The notes under the pieces are model-generated. The model saw only the letters and a program-made list of their open reading frames with translations. It had not been told where the DNA came from and did not search any database. Position numbers and translations under genes: made by a program. 17,733 nucleotides of DNA from the NCBI GenBank assembly GCA_036493755.1, contig DASXPG010000174.1, forward strand, positions 1 to 17,733. Direction: 5' to 3'. Below are positions 1 through 7,271 of the stretch, one piece after another. The stretch's first letter is position 1, and each line of letters starts with the position of its first letter. Source of the DNA: DASXPG01 sp036493755. GTDB taxonomy: Bacteria; Gemmatimonadota; Gemmatimonadetes; Gemmatimonadales; JACORV01.

Positions 1-947
1 CGCGGCCGCAGCCATGCCTGCTCCTCCGCGACCATGCAAAGGTCGTCGAGATCCGCGATACCGAATGACGCCAGCGCATCAGCGGGCACCGGCGCGCCGA
101 ACATCCGCCGCGCCGTACCCAAGGTCACGCCGACCCATCCCGATGCTTCCAGGCTTGCGCAGCGCTGGGCGAAGGCCGGCCAATCGATGTCCGCAGCCGA
201 TTTCCGCAGCACCAGGGTGACGTCGAGGAGACGGCCCAGGGCATTGATGAAGCGGTGGTGTTCGGCGAGATGCAGCGACAGATGCAACAGCGTCTCTTCG
301 GGCGGAAGCACGCATGCCTCGGCCCAACCCAAGCTCGCGGGGACGCGGGCTGACCAGAGACTCGCGCCGCCGTCCGCCATGAGATCGCTGATGGACTTGG
401 GCGGGTAGTGCAGCTCGATGAGGACGCGTGAATCGCGATACTGGAGGCACTGTTCTCCCGCCGCCGGGCCGGTCTCGTCGCGCCACCACGGCGCGCGCCA
501 CCCCTCGGCCTCCAGTGCGTTTGTCGCGTCGTCCAGCGCTGAGGCCTCGACCCAGAGATCCACATCGTTCATCGTGCGGGTCTCCGGGGTGGGGTAGACC
601 CGGTAGGCCAGCGCCAGGCCCTTCAGTACGATGAAAGGAATGCCGGCGCGATCCAGGGCAGCGAAGGCGGGTCGCAGCGCCGCTTGGCGCTTGAGGGCCG
701 CCGCGGCGCTGCGTTGCCGGGCCTGGACGAGCCGGGCGCGGACCGCGGCCGGGATTGCCATGCCGCGACGCTCGGCTTCGAGAGCCAGGATCGGCTCGAT
801 CCCGCCGCTTGCGAGAGCCAGTATCGCCGGCCAGTCGTCGGGCTCAACGGCGCCGCGATCCGGATTTGCGCCGAGCAGGTCGAGGAGGGCCTGACGCGCC
901 GGTTGCCGCGCGAGGCCCCGCCCCTCACATTCCGGCGGTCCAGACAT
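1..947 (-). CDS. Nucleotidyltransferase family protein (NTP_transf_5-like), C-terminus beyond the window
   Basis: The open frame enters from the left edge and starts at ATG 945-947, giving 315 codons without a stop in the window. An in-frame TGA lies eight codons upstream of that ATG, and AAAGG sits a few bases before it, so the start is well supported. About 100 Ala/Arg/Leu-rich, mainly helical residues come first. The nucleotidyltransferase core follows: an LKG motif (residues 108-110, after PFIV) and RTMNDVDL (124-131), whose Asp128 and Asp130 would bind metal. This arrangement is typical of the uncharacterised family Pfam NTP_transf_5. Substrates of that family are largely unknown to me; nucleotide transfer to a sugar, protein or peptide is possible. 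No membrane segment is seen. The gene is divergent from rfbA with only 57 bases between, so a direct role in the polysaccharide pathway is uncertain. The family call is fairly sure, the function is not. Confidence 0.8.
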   Translation of the reverse strand, partial: MSGPPECEGRGLARQPARQALLDLLGANPDRGAVEPDDWPAILALASGGIEPILALEAERRGMAIPAAVRARLVQARQRSAAAALKRQAALRPAFAALDRAGIPFIVLKGLALAYRVYPTPETRTMNDVDLWVEASALDDATNALEAEGWRAPWWRDETGPAAGEQCLQYRDSRVLIELHYPPKSISDLMADGGASLWSARVPASLGWAEACVLPPEETLLHLSLHLAEHHRFINALGRLLDVTLVLRKSAADIDWPAFAQRCASLEASGWVGVTLGTARRMFGAPVPADALASFGIADLDDLCMVAEEQAWLRP

Positions 948-1004
948 GGAGCCTTTCAGCGTGATAGGTCAGCGCGAGCGATCGATGCCAGACGCTAAAG
1001 TATC
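948..1004. promoter_or_regulatory. Short divergent intergenic region between the nucleotidyltransferase gene and rfbA
   Basis: These 57 bases must hold start signals for both divergent genes unless promoters lie inside the coding regions. On the minus strand AAAGG near 951-955 is a plausible ribosome site. On the plus strand the only AT-rich patch is TAAAGTAT at 996-1003, directly before the rfbA ATG. It resembles a -10 box (TANNNT), but no -35 match lies 16-18 bases upstream, and no Shine-Dalgarno sequence precedes rfbA. I see nothing stronger here. Confidence 0.3.
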
Positions 1005-1883
1005 ATGAGCGCCACGAATCGGCGGGGCATCATCCTGGCGGGTGGGTCGGGTACGCGGCTCTATCCGGTAACCCAGGCCGTCTCCAAACAGCTCATGCCG
1101 GTCTACGACAAACCGATGATCTACTATCCCCTCACCACGCTGATGCTGGCCGGTATCCGCGAGGTGCTGGTGATTTCCACGCCGCACGACACGCCGCGCT
1201 TCGCCGAATTGCTGGGGGATGGCAGCCGCTGGGGAATGAGGCTGTCGTACGCCGAGCAGCCGAGCCCCGATGGGCTGGCGCAGGCATTCATCATCGGACG
1301 TTCCTTCATCGGTGGGCACCCGAGCGCGCTCATTCTGGGCGACAATCTTTTCTACGGTCACGATTTGGTCACCCAGCTCCAGCGGGCCGACGCCCGCTCA
1401 GAGGGCGCGACCATCTTCGCCTATCACGTCCATGATCCCGAGCGATACGGTGTAGTGGAGCTGGGCGCGGATGGAAAAGCGCGCAGCATCGAGGAGAAGC
1501 CGGCCAAGCCGAAGTCGAGCTTCGCGGTGACCGGTCTGTATTTCTACGATGCCGGGGTGTCCGACATCGCCGCATCGATAAAGCCGTCGGCGCGCGGCGA
1601 GCTCGAAATAACCGATGTGAACGCGCGCTATCTGTCGCAGGGGCGGCTGCATGTGGAAACCCTGGGACGGGGCTATGCCTGGCTCGATACCGGCACCCAC
1701 GACAGCCTGATGGAGGCGGCCAGCTTCATCGCCACGCTTCAGAAGCGGCAGGGGCTCATGGTCGCCTGTCCCGAGGAGATCGCGCTGGGCCGCGGCTGGA
1801 TCGACGCGGCGCGGGTCGCCGAGCTGGCGAAGCCGCTGGCCAAGTCGGGCTACGGCCAGTACCTGCTCAGTCTCATTCGCTGA
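1005..1883 (+). CDS. rfbA: Glucose-1-phosphate thymidylyltransferase (RfbA/RmlA)
   Basis: This enzyme joins glucose-1-phosphate and dTTP to give dTDP-glucose and diphosphate, the first step towards dTDP-L-rhamnose and other dTDP-6-deoxyhexoses in the cytoplasm. The 292-residue length is normal for the family. Visible motifs are the nucleotide-binding GGSGTRLYP (13-21), the conserved SKQLMPVYDKPMIYYP run (27-42), LGDN with the metal-binding Asp (111-114), RYGVVE (147-152), the sugar-binding EEKP (163-166), and TGLYFYD (176-182). Translation starts at ATG 1005; no clear Shine-Dalgarno precedes it, and a weak -10-like patch lies just upstream, so it may be read from a very short leader. rfbC follows 7 bases after the stop, making a two-gene unit. 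rfbB and rfbD are not in the window. Confidence 0.97.
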   Translation: MSATNRRGIILAGGSGTRLYPVTQAVSKQLMPVYDKPMIYYPLTTLMLAGIREVLVISTPHDTPRFAELLGDGSRWGMRLSYAEQPSPDGLAQAFIIGRSFIGGHPSALILGDNLFYGHDLVTQLQRADARSEGATIFAYHVHDPERYGVVELGADGKARSIEEKPAKPKSSFAVTGLYFYDAGVSDIAASIKPSARGELEITDVNARYLSQGRLHVETLGRGYAWLDTGTHDSLMEAASFIATLQKRQGLMVACPEEIALGRGWIDAARVAELAKPLAKSGYGQYLLSLIR

Positions 1884-1890
1884 GCGGCGC

Positions 1891-2448
1891 GTGCCTCCAG
1901 CGGTGAGACCGACGGCGCTGCCCGAAGTGCTGATCTTCGAGCCACGAGTGTTCGAGGACGATCGCGGCGCTTTTTTCGAGAGCTTCTGTGCGCGTGACTT
2001 CGAGGCCGCAACCGGATTGAAGCGCGACTTCGTCCAGGACAACCACTCCATCTCGAACCGCGGCGTTCTGCGCGGCCTCCACTACCAGATCCAGCATCCG
2101 CAGGGGAAGCTGATCCGCGCCATTCACGGCGAGATCTTCGACGTCGCCGTCGACCTGCGGCGGGGCTCGCCGCGCTTCGGGAAGTGGGTCGGAGAGCGGC
2201 TGTCGGAGGAGAACCGGCGGCAGATGTGGATTCCCGAGGGCTTTGGCCACGGGTTCCTGGTCCTGAACGACAAAACCGAAGTGCTCTACAAGACCACCGA
2301 TTACTGGTACCGCGAGCACGAGCGAAGCCTGCTCTGGAGCGATCCGGCCATCGGAATCGACTGGCCCCTGGCGGCGGCTCCAACTCTCGCCGAGAAGGAT
2401 GCCGGCGCGCCGCGGCTCGCGGACGCCGAGGTCTATCCCGGCTCGTAA
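1891..2448 (+). CDS. rfbC: dTDP-4-dehydrorhamnose 3,5-epimerase (RfbC/RmlC)
   Basis: The enzyme epimerises C3 and C5 of dTDP-4-keto-6-deoxy-glucose, giving the substrate of RfbD for dTDP-L-rhamnose. The 185-residue cupin has the usual size. Family motifs in order: FEDDRGAFFESF (21-32), FVQDNHSISNRGVLRGLHYQ (47-66) with the catalytic His64, KLIR (73-76) with the conserved Lys, IFDVAVDLRRGSP (82-94), PEGFGHGFLVL (115-125), YKTTDYW (133-139) with the conserved Tyr, and the C-terminal LAEKD (166-170). The start is GTG 1891; a second GTG at 1903 is possible, but both precede the conserved region. The gene is coupled to rfbA by a 7-base gap and converges with the sulfatase-fold gene, leaving 6 bases between the two stops. 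Confidence 0.95.
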   Translation: MPPAVRPTALPEVLIFEPRVFEDDRGAFFESFCARDFEAATGLKRDFVQDNHSISNRGVLRGLHYQIQHPQGKLIRAIHGEIFDVAVDLRRGSPRFGKWVGERLSEENRRQMWIPEGFGHGFLVLNDKTEVLYKTTDYWYREHERSLLWSDPAIGIDWPLAAAPTLAEKDAGAPRLADAEVYPGS

Positions 2449-2467
2449 GGCAGCTCAGGGGAGCCGG
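2438..2467. terminator. Possible bidirectional hairpin across two convergent stop codons
   Basis: CCGGCTC (2438-2444) and GAGCCGG (2461-2467) form a perfect 7-base-pair inverted repeat with a 16-base loop. The loop holds the rfbC stop codon (TAA 2446-2448) and the complement of the sulfatase-fold gene stop (2455-2457). The position between convergent genes suits a shared terminator. No run of T follows on either strand, so intrinsic termination would be weak and the match could be chance in GC-rich DNA. Confidence 0.25.
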
Positions 2468-4158
2468 CTGATCCGCTCCCGCATGGCCCGAAGGGTGTCG
2501 GCGTACTCCGCCCGCCCCGCGAGGTTCGTCGTTGCGAGGCTGTCTCCCACGTCATAGAGCTCTTCCACGCCGTCACCGTTGTGGATGTACTGCCACCGTC
2601 CAGCGATCAACGACCGCATCGCGCCCCGTGCGTTAGGCCCGATCGAAACGCCGGGGAATTTTGAGAGGGTACTGAAGATGGGCGACGGCTGGGTCGGTCC
2701 GCCCCGCGCTGCGGATTGCCGGCTCAGCAGGGGAGTGCCCGGGAATCTGGATGCCGTATCGCCCGAGAGCTGCGCCAGCGTGGCCGGGAGATCTCGCAGC
2801 GAAACAGGAGTGACGATCGCGGTATCCGCCGGGACGCGCCCCGGCGCGTACGCGATCAGCGGGATGTGCAACAGCAGGGGATAGAGGCTGTTTCCGTGCT
2901 GGATGAGGCCGTACTCGCCGAACAGGTCTCCGTGATCGCTGGTGATGACCACGATCGCATTCTGGAGCAATCCAGCCGCCTGCAGTCCACCGAATAGCCT
3001 CCGGATCTCGGCATCCTCGTAGGCAATCGCGGCGTCGTAGCCCTGTCGCAGCTCGGCAAGGCGTGCCGATCGGCCGACGGGCCGTCGTGACGAAACATCG
3101 AGATCGCCGAATGACCGGAAGTGCCGGGGATGTCCGCTGTACAGCGTATCGTACGGCGCGGGGGGGATATGGGGAGAGTGGGCATCGAAATAGTTCAGGT
3201 ACATGAAGAAGGGCCGTGTCTGCGTCCCCGCCCAGCGCAGCGCGTCGGAGGTGACGCGCGTCGCCGGCTTGTAGCCGACATACCACGGCGTGCCGAAGAT
3301 CTCGTCAATGGCGACGACGACTCTGGTCAGGATCGAGTTGGCGCGGAGCGCTTCCGAGAGCGTTGGCTCGAAATCGGAAAAGTGCTGAAAGCCGCGGTCG
3401 AGGCCGAATCCGCGCGCAACGTAGCCGAGATTGGCCGAAAAGGCCGCGGTGCGATAGCCACGAGCGTCGAAATACTCGGCCAGCGTTCGGGGCCCGGATT
3501 CGAATGGGTTGAGCCAGTCAGCGCGCAACTCGATCGGATAGCGGCCGGTGAAGAAACTGGCGTGCGATGGCAACGTCCACGTTGTATTGGCGTAGGCGTG
3601 GCGGAAGACCGCACCCTCCGACGCGACGTGATCGAGGAAGGGTGTGTTGCGGCGCGAGTTTCCATAGGTACCCACATCGGGGGCGCGCACCGCATCGAGC
3701 ACGATGAGGATGACGTTCGGTGCGCCCGGCGTGGGGTTGCCGAGAGCCGCGATCTTGTTCCGCTCGCCGACGAATCGGGCGGCATGCAGCACCAGGCCTC
3801 CGGCTGCGCATACCGTGAGCTCAACGATCGCCAGCCGCCGCAGCCAGATAATCGCGCGCTTCTCATCAGCGAAAATCAGTCGCGTGAAGGCCGCGGCGAT
3901 TCCCGCCGCCAGAATGATGACGGCAGGCATCTGGAGGCGTGTCGTGAGAATGACCAGCGGTTCGAAGGCGCCGAGAAAAAGCAGGACGGCCGCGGCGAGT
4001 AGCAGGGCGTGACGCGGGTAGCGCCTTCTCAGCAGAAGATAGGTCGCGCCACCGATGGCAAGAAAAAGGGGCAGATCGGTGAGTGGGCCGAGCCATAGTA
4101 CGTCGGGATTGAACATGGAGCGGCGATGAATGAACAGCTCTGCGCCGCCCAGGTGCAT
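2455..4158 (-). CDS. Sulfatase-fold membrane enzyme (alkaline-phosphatase superfamily) with Thr in the nucleophile position
   Basis: From ATG 4158 the protein has 567 residues: several membrane segments in about 15-125, then a sulfatase domain (about 147-480). Motifs are NVILIVLDAVR with metal-ligand Asp155, TWTLPSHASFFTG with candidate nucleophile Thr195, FDAHSPHIPP with His327, and SDHGD (407-411) followed by His421. Classical sulfatases have Cys or Ser (C-x-P-x-R) where this protein has Thr (T-L-P-S-H). Thr is the usual nucleophile in lipoteichoic-acid synthase and phosphoethanolamine transferases of the same fold. I infer a membrane enzyme that adds or removes a phospho- or sulfo-group on the glycan. 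GGAGAAG five bases before ATG 4158 supports this start. However, the frame stays open upstream to TTG 4449 and encodes a further hydrophobic stretch at about 4160-4220, so the true protein may be longer. It is last in the minus-strand operon. Confidence 0.82.
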   Translation of the reverse strand: MHLGGAELFIHRRSMFNPDVLWLGPLTDLPLFLAIGGATYLLLRRRYPRHALLLAAAVLLFLGAFEPLVILTTRLQMPAVIILAAGIAAAFTRLIFADEKRAIIWLRRLAIVELTVCAAGGLVLHAARFVGERNKIAALGNPTPGAPNVILIVLDAVRAPDVGTYGNSRRNTPFLDHVASEGAVFRHAYANTTWTLPSHASFFTGRYPIELRADWLNPFESGPRTLAEYFDARGYRTAAFSANLGYVARGFGLDRGFQHFSDFEPTLSEALRANSILTRVVVAIDEIFGTPWYVGYKPATRVTSDALRWAGTQTRPFFMYLNYFDAHSPHIPPAPYDTLYSGHPRHFRSFGDLDVSSRRPVGRSARLAELRQGYDAAIAYEDAEIRRLFGGLQAAGLLQNAIVVITSDHGDLFGEYGLIQHGNSLYPLLLHIPLIAYAPGRVPADTAIVTPVSLRDLPATLAQLSGDTASRFPGTPLLSRQSAARGGPTQPSPIFSTLSKFPGVSIGPNARGAMRSLIAGRWQYIHNGDGVEELYDVGDSLATTNLAGRAEYADTLRAMRERISRLP

Positions 4159-4252
4159 GACGACTTCTCCGAGGGATCCTGCGCCGACGGAGGTAAGAAG
4201 GATCCACCAGAAGAGGGGCTGGATCGGGCCGCCGGCGGGCCTGCCGCGGCTA

Positions 4253-6259
4253 TCAGGCAGCCGGCAAACTCTGGTGGGCGGCGGGCGTGTCGAGAAACCG
4301 GCGACACCAGATCTCGACGCAGGCCAGAGCGAACAGGGTGTACGCTCCGTCGACGCGTCCGTCGGCGTCCAGACGGCGCAGCCTGCTGACCGCCTCCGGA
4401 TCGAAGAGCCCGCGCGCCCGGAGCGCTGCGGGGCCAAGAACATCGTCAAGCCGCGATTGGAGCGGGCCGCGCATCCAGCTGCGCAACGGCGCGCCGAAGC
4501 CGGTCTTCGGCCGGTAGATGATTTCCCTGGGGAGCAGCGGCTCCATGGCCAGCTTGAAGAGCGCCTTGCCAGTGCGGCCGCGCTGTTTCCATCCGACCGG
4601 AACGCGCGCCGCGAAGGCGACGAGGTCGAGATCGAGCAGCGGCACCCGGACTTCGATTCCGGACGCCATGCCGGCCTTGTCGGTGTAGTTCAGGTTGTGA
4701 TCGGCGAGGAAGTGCCGCGTTTCCAGGGCGAGCATCTGGTTGAGCGGCGCGGTACCCGCGGGAAGGCGGGAGAGCGTTGCCTCGAGGGACTCGCCGACAT
4801 CGGCGCTGCCGAGCTGTGATCGCACTGCGGCCGAAAACAGCGGGGAACGCAGCTCGGGTGTGCTCCACCAGAAATACGAAACCAGGCGGCGTTCCGGCGG
4901 CAAGTCGGCGTAAGCAAACATCTTGGTGAGGCGCCGGATGGCGTGCCGCTGGCCCATGACCGAGCCTCCCGAAGCCGCAACTCGGGCGCGCACCGCCGCG
5001 GCGCGGCGCATGGGAGCGGGCCACCACCGCCAGGCGCGCTCGAACTGGAGCGCGGAGTGCCGGCGGTAGCCGCCGAGGATGTCGTCGCCGCCGGCGCCCG
5101 AGAGGAGGACGGGAATGCCGTCCTTGCGGGCCTCGCGCGCGATGAGCAGGGCATTGATGGGCGCGGGATCGGCCTGCGGCTCGTCGAGGTGCCAGAGCAG
5201 CGTATCGAGATGATCGAGCATGTCCGGGCCGACCCGGATTTCACGCAGCTCGACGTCAAGGTGGCGGGCAGCGACGCGCGCATATGGCAGATCGCTGACG
5301 TTGCCTTCGCTGGCTGCGGGATCCGTATCGATGGTGTAGCACACCGGACGTGCGCCGGGCCGCGCGCGCTGCATCATGGCGACCACCGCGCTCGAATCGA
5401 GTCCCCCGGACAAGAACGCTCCGACGGGTACGTCGGAAATCATCTGCCGCTTCACCGCTTCGGCCACGCGCTCTCGAAGCTGCTCCGCCATATCCTGCGG
5501 CGTCCCTTCGAGCGATGGGGCATCGTAAGGCAGCTCGTAGAAGCGCCAGCCGCGCTGAATCCGGCCGCGACGAAGCCAGACCGCGGAACCGGGCTCGAGT
5601 TTCCGGATGCCGCGGAGCAGCGTCCTTGGAGCCGGCGTCCACAGATAGGCAACGTGCTGGGCCAAGGCTTCGACGTCGATCTCGCGTGAAACGGCGGGGT
5701 CGAGGAGAATCGCCTTCATCTCGCTCGCGAAGATGGTGCCCGCCGACCCCTCGGCGATATACAGCGGCTTGACCCCCAGCTGATCGCGGACCAGCAGCAG
5801 GTCGCCTGGCTCCCGCCCCGCGGGGCGGCCGGCGCTTCTTCCATCGCGCAACGCGAAACCGAAGATGCCGTTGAGCCGAGGCAGCATCGCCTCGCCTTCG
5901 TCGGCGTAGAGGTGGAGCAGGACTTCGCTGTCGGTGCGGCTGCCAAAAGAGTGGCCGCGCTCTTCGAGCTGGCGGCGCAGCTCGGGAAAGTTGTACAGCT
6001 CGCCGTTGTAGATCAGGGCGAGGTCGTCGAGGCCGTGTGAGCCGCAGCGGTCGCAATGCACCGTCATCGGCTGCCGGCCGTGCTCGGAGAGATCGATGAT
6101 CGACAGCCGCCGGTGGGCGAGCCCGGTGCGCATGCCGGCGGAATCGGCCGGGGACATCCAGGCACCGAACCCGTTCGGCCCGCGATGCGCCTGAATGGTG
6201 TTCATCGCGTCGAGCAGGCCGCCGCCGAATCGCCCCTGAAATCCTCCGATGCCGCACAT
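4253..6259 (-). CDS. asnB: Asparagine synthase (glutamine-hydrolysing) type amidotransferase
   Basis: The protein has 668 residues. The start is fixed by MCGIGGF, because Cys2 must be the N-terminal catalytic residue after Met removal; the frame is open 40 codons further but those are not family-like. Glutaminase domain: Cys2, HRRLSIID (49-56), YNGELYN (84-90) with Asn85, and SRTDSEVLL (107-115) with Asp110. Synthetase domain: PP-loop SGGLDSS (284-290) and LSGAGGDDILGGY (386-398). It transfers ammonia from glutamine to an ATP-activated carboxylate. Copies in polysaccharide operons are usually thought to amidate a uronic acid or act in glycan assembly, so free asparagine is only one possible product. 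An Arg/Gly-rich stretch at about 141-153 looks like a small family-atypical insertion before LLLVRD. It lies 16 bases after the GT4 gene; 94 bases separate it from the next gene's chosen start. Confidence 0.92.
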   Translation of the reverse strand: MCGIGGFQGRFGGGLLDAMNTIQAHRGPNGFGAWMSPADSAGMRTGLAHRRLSIIDLSEHGRQPMTVHCDRCGSHGLDDLALIYNGELYNFPELRRQLEERGHSFGSRTDSEVLLHLYADEGEAMLPRLNGIFGFALRDGRSAGRPAGREPGDLLLVRDQLGVKPLYIAEGSAGTIFASEMKAILLDPAVSREIDVEALAQHVAYLWTPAPRTLLRGIRKLEPGSAVWLRRGRIQRGWRFYELPYDAPSLEGTPQDMAEQLRERVAEAVKRQMISDVPVGAFLSGGLDSSAVVAMMQRARPGARPVCYTIDTDPAASEGNVSDLPYARVAARHLDVELREIRVGPDMLDHLDTLLWHLDEPQADPAPINALLIAREARKDGIPVLLSGAGGDDILGGYRRHSALQFERAWRWWPAPMRRAAAVRARVAASGGSVMGQRHAIRRLTKMFAYADLPPERRLVSYFWWSTPELRSPLFSAAVRSQLGSADVGESLEATLSRLPAGTAPLNQMLALETRHFLADHNLNYTDKAGMASGIEVRVPLLDLDLVAFAARVPVGWKQRGRTGKALFKLAMEPLLPREIIYRPKTGFGAPLRSWMRGPLQSRLDDVLGPAALRARGLFDPEAVSRLRRLDADGRVDGAYTLFALACVEIWCRRFLDTPAAHQSLPAA

Positions 6260-6275
6260 GTTGGAGTGTCGACCC

Positions 6276-7271
6276 TCAGCGAGTGGTGGCCAGCGCGCCG
6301 GCGATGGCCTGTTCGAGATCCGCCCGGCGTCGCGCAAACGAAAACTCCCTCTCGGCGCGTTGCCGGGCTCGAGCGCCAAGGGCGGCGGCTGATATCGGAT
6401 CGGCCAGAAGCCGCGATACCGCCGATGCTATTGTCTCCGGAGCCAGATCGTCGAAGAGCATGCCGGCGTCACCAACTACCTCTGGGAGGGCACCGCCGCG
6501 GCTCGTCGCAACGGGAGCGCCGCAGGCCATTGCCTCGAGAACAGCGAGACCGAACCCCTCGAAACGTGACGGCTGGACATAAGCCCCGCAACTCTGCATC
6601 AGGGCGATTTTTTCGTCGGCAGTTACAACGCCGCGGAACTCAACGGCGTGACCAACTCCGCACGCCTCGATCTCGGCGTGGACCGCTTGAGCGCCGGTGC
6701 CATGTTCTCCGCAATGAACCCAACGCACGTTGGGATGACGCGCCAGGATCAGCGGCAGTGCCCGTATGAGCTCCAGGATGCCCTTCCGCGACGCATTCTC
6801 GGCCGCCAGCCACGCGACAGTGAGAAGAAACCCCTCCCGCTGAACCAACGGAGCCGGTCGATAGCGCGCGGTATCCACGATGCACGGCGAGTAACCGGGA
6901 TTGTTCACGGCGAACCGTTCGGGCACGATGCGCCGCTCCAATTCGGAGATAAAGATGTTGCGGTCGGCGAATCTCAGCGCGAAACGCAGCAGAATGCGCT
7001 GGATCAACGGCCGTTCATCAAACATCCACTCGTCGAAAACTCCAGTCACCAAAGACGGCCGGCCGAGCAGGTGGGCGAGAGTCAGCGGCACGAACGCCCA
7101 CGTCCACCACCAACAGAAATAGAGATCGGCGCGCACCAGCTCCGTGGGCCGCGTCGCGGTCACGACGTCGTGTCCCAGGTCGCGCAGAATCGCGATATCC
7201 TGGGCGTAGAATTCGACGCGGTCCAGGATGTCGGGGCTCGCCACTCGGGCGAAGAAGCAGATGCGGGCCAT
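6276..7271 (-). CDS. GT4-family glycosyltransferase (glycosyl transferase group 1)
   Basis: The 331-residue protein starts at ATG 7271, whose A is shared with the TGA stop of the preceding ligase gene (TGATG), so translation is coupled. The N-terminal Rossmann half (1-145) begins MARICFFARV. The C-terminal GT-B half has VAWLAAENASRKG (152-164), VRWVHCGEHG and the diagnostic E-x7-E motif in RFEGFGLAVLEAMACGAPV (236-254, Glu238 and Glu246), then GGALPEVVGDAG (259-270). Retaining GT4 enzymes of this kind transfer a sugar from a nucleotide donor at the cytoplasmic face of the membrane; donor and acceptor cannot be read here. The frame extends upstream of 7271, but that part overlaps the ligase gene and is not GT-like. 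At 331 residues it is on the short side, with a shortened N-domain. Confidence 0.92.
   Translation of the reverse strand: MARICFFARVASPDILDRVEFYAQDIAILRDLGHDVVTATRPTELVRADLYFCWWWTWAFVPLTLAHLLGRPSLVTGVFDEWMFDERPLIQRILLRFALRFADRNIFISELERRIVPERFAVNNPGYSPCIVDTARYRPAPLVQREGFLLTVAWLAAENASRKGILELIRALPLILARHPNVRWVHCGEHGTGAQAVHAEIEACGVGHAVEFRGVVTADEKIALMQSCGAYVQPSRFEGFGLAVLEAMACGAPVATSRGGALPEVVGDAGMLFDDLAPETIASAVSRLLADPISAAALGARARQRAEREFSFARRRADLEQAIAGALATTR

Noticed and set aside
996..1003. TAAAGTAT as the rfbA -10 box
   Set aside because: It lies too close to the ATG (3 bases or fewer) and has no -35 partner, so it is not called as a promoter.
3121..5689. Long plus-strand open frames opposite the sulfatase-fold and asnB genes (up to about 290 codons)
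   Set aside because: They lie antisense to genes with intact family motifs, show Arg/Gly/Pro-rich low-quality translations and no domain. High GC content creates such frames.
1..6259. Lasso-peptide-like cluster (asparagine-synthase-type protein plus nucleotidyltransferase)
   Set aside because: The two genes are about 3 kb apart in different transcription units. No PqqD-like, transglutaminase-like or precursor-peptide gene is seen, and the AsnB protein keeps its glutaminase Cys2 inside a glycan operon.
6260..6379. Extended N-terminus of asnB upstream of 6259
   Set aside because: It would bury the catalytic Cys that must follow the initiator Met, and it overlaps the end of the GT4 gene.
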